From Streptomyces griseoloalbus (GTDB taxonomy: Bacteria > Actinomycetota > Actinomycetes > Streptomycetales > Streptomycetaceae), in NCBI GenBank assembly GCA_014650015.1, contig BMUD01000011.1:124001-188000 (forward strand): DNA of 64,000 bases. Direction: 5' to 3'. Below, one piece after another: positions 61,180 through 64,000 of this stretch. The translations under genes were made by a program, and so were the position numbers. The notes under the pieces were generated by a model that saw only the letters and a list, made by a program, of their open reading frames with translations, was not told where the DNA came from and searched no databases. How positions within the stretch are numbered: the first letter of the stretch is position 1; each line of letters opens with the position of its first letter.

Positions 61180-62016
61180 ATGGACACCGAAGCACAGCCG
61201 ACGGAGCGCGACCGCTCCTTCCACCCGGACGGACCCGAGGACACCTCGGGCAGCCCGGGTCCGGAGGGACGGTCGCGTTCCGCGTTGGTGTCGCGCCTCG
61301 CGCAATGGCTTCCCGGCGGGCGCGTCACGCTGACGCTGCTGCTCTGCCTGCTGTTCCTGCTGGCGGTCAACACCTTCGTGGCACGGCCGTACCAGATCCC
61401 CAGTGGATCGATGGAACAGGGATTGAGGGTCGGGGACCGGGTTCTCGTCAACAAGCTGGCATACCGCTTCGGCGCCGGGCCTCGCCGCGGCGACGTGATT
61501 GTGTTCGACGGCACCGGGTATTTCGGTGAGGCCGACTACATCAAACGGGTCGTCGGGGTGGGCGGAGACCACCTGGTCTGCTGTGACGCGGAGGGGAGGA
61601 TCCGGGTGAACGGCCGGTCGGTCGACGAGTCGGGTTTCCTGTACCCCGGTGACAGCCCCTCCACGGTGCGGTTCGACGTCGTCGTGCCCGACGGACGGCT
61701 GTTCGTCCTCGGGGACCACCGCAGCGACTCCAGCGACTCCCGCGACCACCTCGGCTCGCCCGGTGGTGGCATGATCCCCGTGGACGATGTGCTCGGCCGC
61801 GCCGACGGCATCGTCTGGCCCTTCGGCCACGCCACCCGGCTGCACCGGCCCGACGCCTACGCGCGCGTGCCCGCCCCGCAGGCGGACGCGGCGCACCCGG
61901 CGGAGGACGCTGCCGCGCACCCGGCGGAGGACGCTGCCGCGCACCCGGCGGAGGACGCTGCCGCGCACCGGGCGGAGGACGCTGCCGCGCACCCGGCGGA
62001 GGACGCCCATGGGTAA
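61180..62016 (+). CDS. sipW: Type I signal peptidase, first of three (SipW-like)
   Basis: Membrane protease that removes signal peptides from exported proteins. It has 278 residues. One membrane helix (RVTLTLLLCLLFLLAVN, near 48-64) is followed by catalytic Ser77 in QIPSGSMEQ and Lys122 in YIKRVVGVGGD, then GDHRSDSSDSRDH. There is no second membrane helix at the C-terminus; instead it ends in five HPAEDAAA-type repeats. It heads sipW-sipX-sipY, as in S. lividans and S. coelicolor. ATG 61180. Confidence 0.95.
   Translation: MDTEAQPTERDRSFHPDGPEDTSGSPGPEGRSRSALVSRLAQWLPGGRVTLTLLLCLLFLLAVNTFVARPYQIPSGSMEQGLRVGDRVLVNKLAYRFGAGPRRGDVIVFDGTGYFGEADYIKRVVGVGGDHLVCCDAEGRIRVNGRSVDESGFLYPGDSPSTVRFDVVVPDGRLFVLGDHRSDSSDSRDHLGSPGGGMIPVDDVLGRADGIVWPFGHATRLHRPDAYARVPAPQADAAHPAEDAAAHPAEDAAAHPAEDAAAHRAEDAAAHPAEDAHG
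61891..62007 (+). repeat. 24-bp tandem repeats at the end of sipW
   Basis: Four full 24-bp units (61891-61914, 61915-61938, 61939-61962, 61963-61986) and a partial fifth, encoding AHPAEDAA. The fourth unit has one change (Pro to Arg). Each unit contains GGCGGAGGACGC; the copy in the last unit is the ribosome binding site for sipX. Confidence 0.93.
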
Positions 62017-63100
62017 CCGCGGCAAGCCCCGCGGCGCCCCGGAGAGCGCCGCGGAGAATCTGCTGCCGACCGGCTCCCGCCGCGCGGCCGGCCCGGCCTC
62101 CGGGCGCACCCGGGCCGAGCGGCGCAAGCTCCAGCGCAAGGTCAAGCGGCGCCGCAGGCGCAGCGCGGTCAAGGAGATCCCCCTCCTCATCGGCGTCGCC
62201 GTGCTGATAGCGCTGGTGCTGAAGACCTTCCTGGTCCAGGCCTTCGTCATCCCGTCCGGCTCCATGGAGCAGACGATCCGGATCGGCGACCGGGTGCTGG
62301 TCGACAAGCTCACCCCGTGGTTCGGCTCCAAGCCGCAGCGGGGGGACGTGGTCGTCTTCAAGGACCCCGGTGGCTGGCTCCGGGACGAGCAGACCACACC
62401 GAAACAGGACGACCCGGTCGGGATCAAGCAGGTCAAGGAAGGGCTCACCTTCATCGGACTGCTGCCGTCCGAGAACGAGAAGGACCTCATCAAGCGGGTC
62501 GTCGGCGTCGGCGGCGACCGGGTCCGGTGCTGCGACACCCGGGGCCGGGTCACCGTCAACGGTGTGCCCCTGAACGAGGACTACCTGTACCCGGGCAACG
62601 CCCCGTCGGTGACGCCGTTCGACATCACCGTCCCCGCGGGGCGGCTGTGGGTGATGGGCGACCACCGGGAGAACTCCGCCGACTCCCGATCCCACCAGGA
62701 CACCGACTACGGCGGTACCGTCTCCGAGGACGAGGTGGTGGGCCGGGCCATGGTCATCGCCTGGCCGCTCGGTCACTGGAGCACGCTGGAGGAACCCACG
62801 ACCTACGCGTCCGTGTCGGACGCGACGCCCGGGTCGACCGCTGTTGCCCCGCTGTCGCATAGGGTTGCCCCGGACGATCCGAACGGAATGGTCCAGCTCC
62901 CGAGCCCTGCGGAACTCCCGCTCGTTATGGGAGTGGTGGGCCTGCGTCGGGCTTGGCGCGGGCGGCGGCAGAGAGTGAGGAGTTGGCGTGGGGGATGTGG
63001 CGGTTGGCGCACGGTCCGGTCAGGGCGGCGAGGAACACCGTGGACGTCCCGCGGAGTCGGCCGACCGGGCCGCGGACCGCGCCGTACCCTCCGGGAGTGA
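62009..63100 (+). CDS. sipX: Type I signal peptidase, second of three (SipX-like), with an apparently lost stop codon
   Basis: A 363-residue protein. A basic start (RKVKRRRRRSAVKE) precedes a membrane helix near 57-72. Catalytic Ser85 is in VIPSGSMEQ and Lys162 in LIKRVVGVGGD; GDHRENSADSRSH follows. A second hydrophobic segment (LPLVMGVVGL) near 300-310 precedes an Arg-rich end. The last 43 or so residues run into sipY in another frame. ATG 62009 overlaps the sipW stop and has GGAGG 6 nt upstream. In the next frame a TGA at 62976-62978 lies just before the sipY binding site, suggesting a frameshift near 62955-62975. Confidence 0.92.
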   Translation: MGNRGKPRGAPESAAENLLPTGSRRAAGPASGRTRAERRKLQRKVKRRRRRSAVKEIPLLIGVAVLIALVLKTFLVQAFVIPSGSMEQTIRIGDRVLVDKLTPWFGSKPQRGDVVVFKDPGGWLRDEQTTPKQDDPVGIKQVKEGLTFIGLLPSENEKDLIKRVVGVGGDRVRCCDTRGRVTVNGVPLNEDYLYPGNAPSVTPFDITVPAGRLWVMGDHRENSADSRSHQDTDYGGTVSEDEVVGRAMVIAWPLGHWSTLEEPTTYASVSDATPGSTAVAPLSHRVAPDDPNGMVQLPSPAELPLVMGVVGLRRAWRGRRQRVRSWRGGCGGWRTVRSGRRGTPWTSRGVGRPGRGPRRTLRE

Positions 63101-63962
63101 CGCGCGGGCGGCCGAGGGCGGCGGAATGAGCGATGACCGGACGAAGGCCGGGGACCAGGGGCCGGGCGACCCTCCGGCCCAGCCGAAGCAGCCCCGCTCC
63201 TTCTGGAAGGAGCTGCCGATCCTGATCGGTATCGCGCTGGTGCTGGCGCTGCTGATCAAGACGTTCCTGGTGCAGGCGTTCTCCATCCCCTCCGACTCGA
63301 TGCAGAACACCCTCCAGCAGGGCGACCGGGTCCTGGTCGACAAGCTCACCCCCTGGTTCGGTTCCGAGCCCGAGCGTGGCGAGGTCGTCGTCTTCCACGA
63401 CCCCGACAACTGGCTCGCCGGCGAGCCGACGCCCGACCCCAATCCCCTGCAGAAGGTCCTCAGCTGGATCGGTCTGATGCCGTCCGCGGAGGAGAAGGAC
63501 CTGATCAAGCGGGTCGTCGGCCTGGGCGGTGACACGGTCGAGTGCAAGGGCACCGGCCCGCTCACGGTCAACGGCATGGCGCTGAACGAGCCGTATGTGT
63601 ACCCCGGCAACACCCCCTGCAGCCAGGACGACCAGGGCGGCCAGTTCAAGGTCAAGGTGCCCGAGGGCCACATCTGGGTCATGGGCGACCACCGGCAGAA
63701 CTCCCGGGACTCCCGTTACAACCAGGCCGACAAGAACCACGGCATGGTCCCCGTGGACAAGGTCGTCGGCCGCGCCGTCGTCATCGCCTGGCCGATCAAC
63801 CGCTGGAACAACCTGCCCGTCCCGGACACCTTCGACCAGCCCGGTCTGGGCACCTCGTCGTCCGCCGCGGCCGTGTCGGTCGCGCCCCAGGGCCTCGCGC
63901 TCGTGGGCGCGGTGCCGCTGGTGCTCCGGCTGCGTCGGCGCAACGGCGCCGGAGAGGGCTGA
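62988..63962 (+). CDS. sipY: Type I signal peptidase, third of three (SipY-like)
   Basis: A 324-residue protein from GTG 62988 (GAGGAG 6 nt upstream). The polar first 70 residues precede a membrane helix (LPILIGIALVLALLI, near 76-90), catalytic Ser104 in SIPSDSMQN (Ser-Asp-Ser instead of Ser-Gly-Ser) and Lys174 in LIKRVVGLGGD, then GDHRQNSRDSRYN. A C-terminal membrane helix (GLALVGAVPLVLRL) ends in a basic tail, giving the two-helix topology typical of several Streptomyces SPases. ATG 63126 is an alternative start that would avoid the sipX overlap. Confidence 0.94.
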   Translation: MGDVAVGARSGQGGEEHRGRPAESADRAADRAVPSGSDARAAEGGGMSDDRTKAGDQGPGDPPAQPKQPRSFWKELPILIGIALVLALLIKTFLVQAFSIPSDSMQNTLQQGDRVLVDKLTPWFGSEPERGEVVVFHDPDNWLAGEPTPDPNPLQKVLSWIGLMPSAEEKDLIKRVVGLGGDTVECKGTGPLTVNGMALNEPYVYPGNTPCSQDDQGGQFKVKVPEGHIWVMGDHRQNSRDSRYNQADKNHGMVPVDKVVGRAVVIAWPINRWNNLPVPDTFDQPGLGTSSSAAAVSVAPQGLALVGAVPLVLRLRRRNGAGEG

Positions 63963-63995
63963 CCGGGTGTAGTACTGCCGGGTAGGGTGCGGCCC

Positions 63996-64000
63996 ATGAG
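63996..64000 (+). CDS. Possible start codon of the next gene (sipZ position)
   Basis: The window ends with ATGAG, 34 nt after sipY, preceded by a GTAGGGTG that could be a ribosome binding site. In relatives a fourth signal peptidase gene, sipZ, follows here. Only five bases are visible. Confidence 0.3.

Noticed and set aside
61891-62007. CRISPR-like array
   Set aside because: The 24-bp units are directly adjacent with no spacers and are in-frame coding repeats of sipW; the same holds for the cvnA repeats.

Overview
The window reads as a chromosomal core segment of a Streptomyces species. Base composition is very GC-rich with G/C-ending codons, many genes start with GTG behind GGAGG-type ribosome binding sites, and the gene order follows the region I remember from Streptomyces coelicolor between the cvn1 conservon and the sipW-sipX-sipY signal peptidase genes (about SCO5540 to SCO5598). 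That synteny is recalled, not computed.

Layout. 1-6200: a conservon on the minus strand (cvnA sensor kinase, cvnB roadblock protein, cvnC DUF742, cvnD GTPase). The first 172 bases hold the N-terminus of a second CvnA-like kinase cut by the window edge. 6500-10100: a small Streptomyces-type protein, a FAH-family hydrolase overlapping gltX, and a HAD phosphatase. 10185-10697: five tRNA genes (Gln, Glu, Glu, Gln, Glu). 10824-13764: ndgR divergent from leuC-leuD. 14042-19995: a small protein, hupS, cofC with a small partner gene, an acyltransferase, gpsA, ddlA, a DUF3515 lipoprotein and a one-domain Lrp-like protein. 20202-24455: thiL-thiD, rpmB, and a fatty-acid-kinase-like gene. 24673-29489: a two-gene minus-strand unit (HSP90-family ATPase plus a 982-residue repeat protein) placed between the kinase gene and recG, beside a tandem duplication of the kinase gene's 3' end. 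29675-36952: recG, rsmD, coaD, a DivIVA-like protein, DUF177, rpmF, rnc, mutM. 36925-40075: an HxlR regulator with a perfect palindromic operator, an internally deleted flavodoxin-like gene, a CAP-domain protein, acylphosphatase and a small coiled-coil protein. 40331-47177: smc, glcP, ftsY. 47298-49903: a PrimPol-domain protein divergent from nsdA. 50250-54395: the nitrogen operon amtB-glnK-glnD behind GlnR-like boxes. 54478-61134: ffh, a methyltransferase, a SprT-like metalloprotease, then rpsP, a KH protein, rimM, trmD and rplS. 61180-63962: three consecutive type I signal peptidases.

How it works together. Much of the window is housekeeping: translation (gltX, tRNAs, ribosomal proteins, rimM, trmD, rnc), protein targeting and secretion (ftsY, ffh, sip genes), chromosome organisation (hupS, smc) and repair (recG, mutM). 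Around this sit Streptomyces-specific regulators of development and metabolism (conservon, NdgR, NsdA, GlnK/GlnD) and glucose uptake (glcP).

Most unusual points: the HSP90/repeat-protein pair with the neighbouring 150-bp duplication; a flavodoxin-like gene that keeps its reading frame but has lost its middle; a probable stop-codon loss in sipX giving a 113-nt overlap with sipY; a repeat in sipW whose unit also supplies a Shine-Dalgarno sequence for sipX; a SprT-like metalloprotease in the ffh-rpsP interval; and paired compensatory changes between tRNA copies. No CRISPR array, prophage, insertion sequence or biosynthetic cluster was seen.
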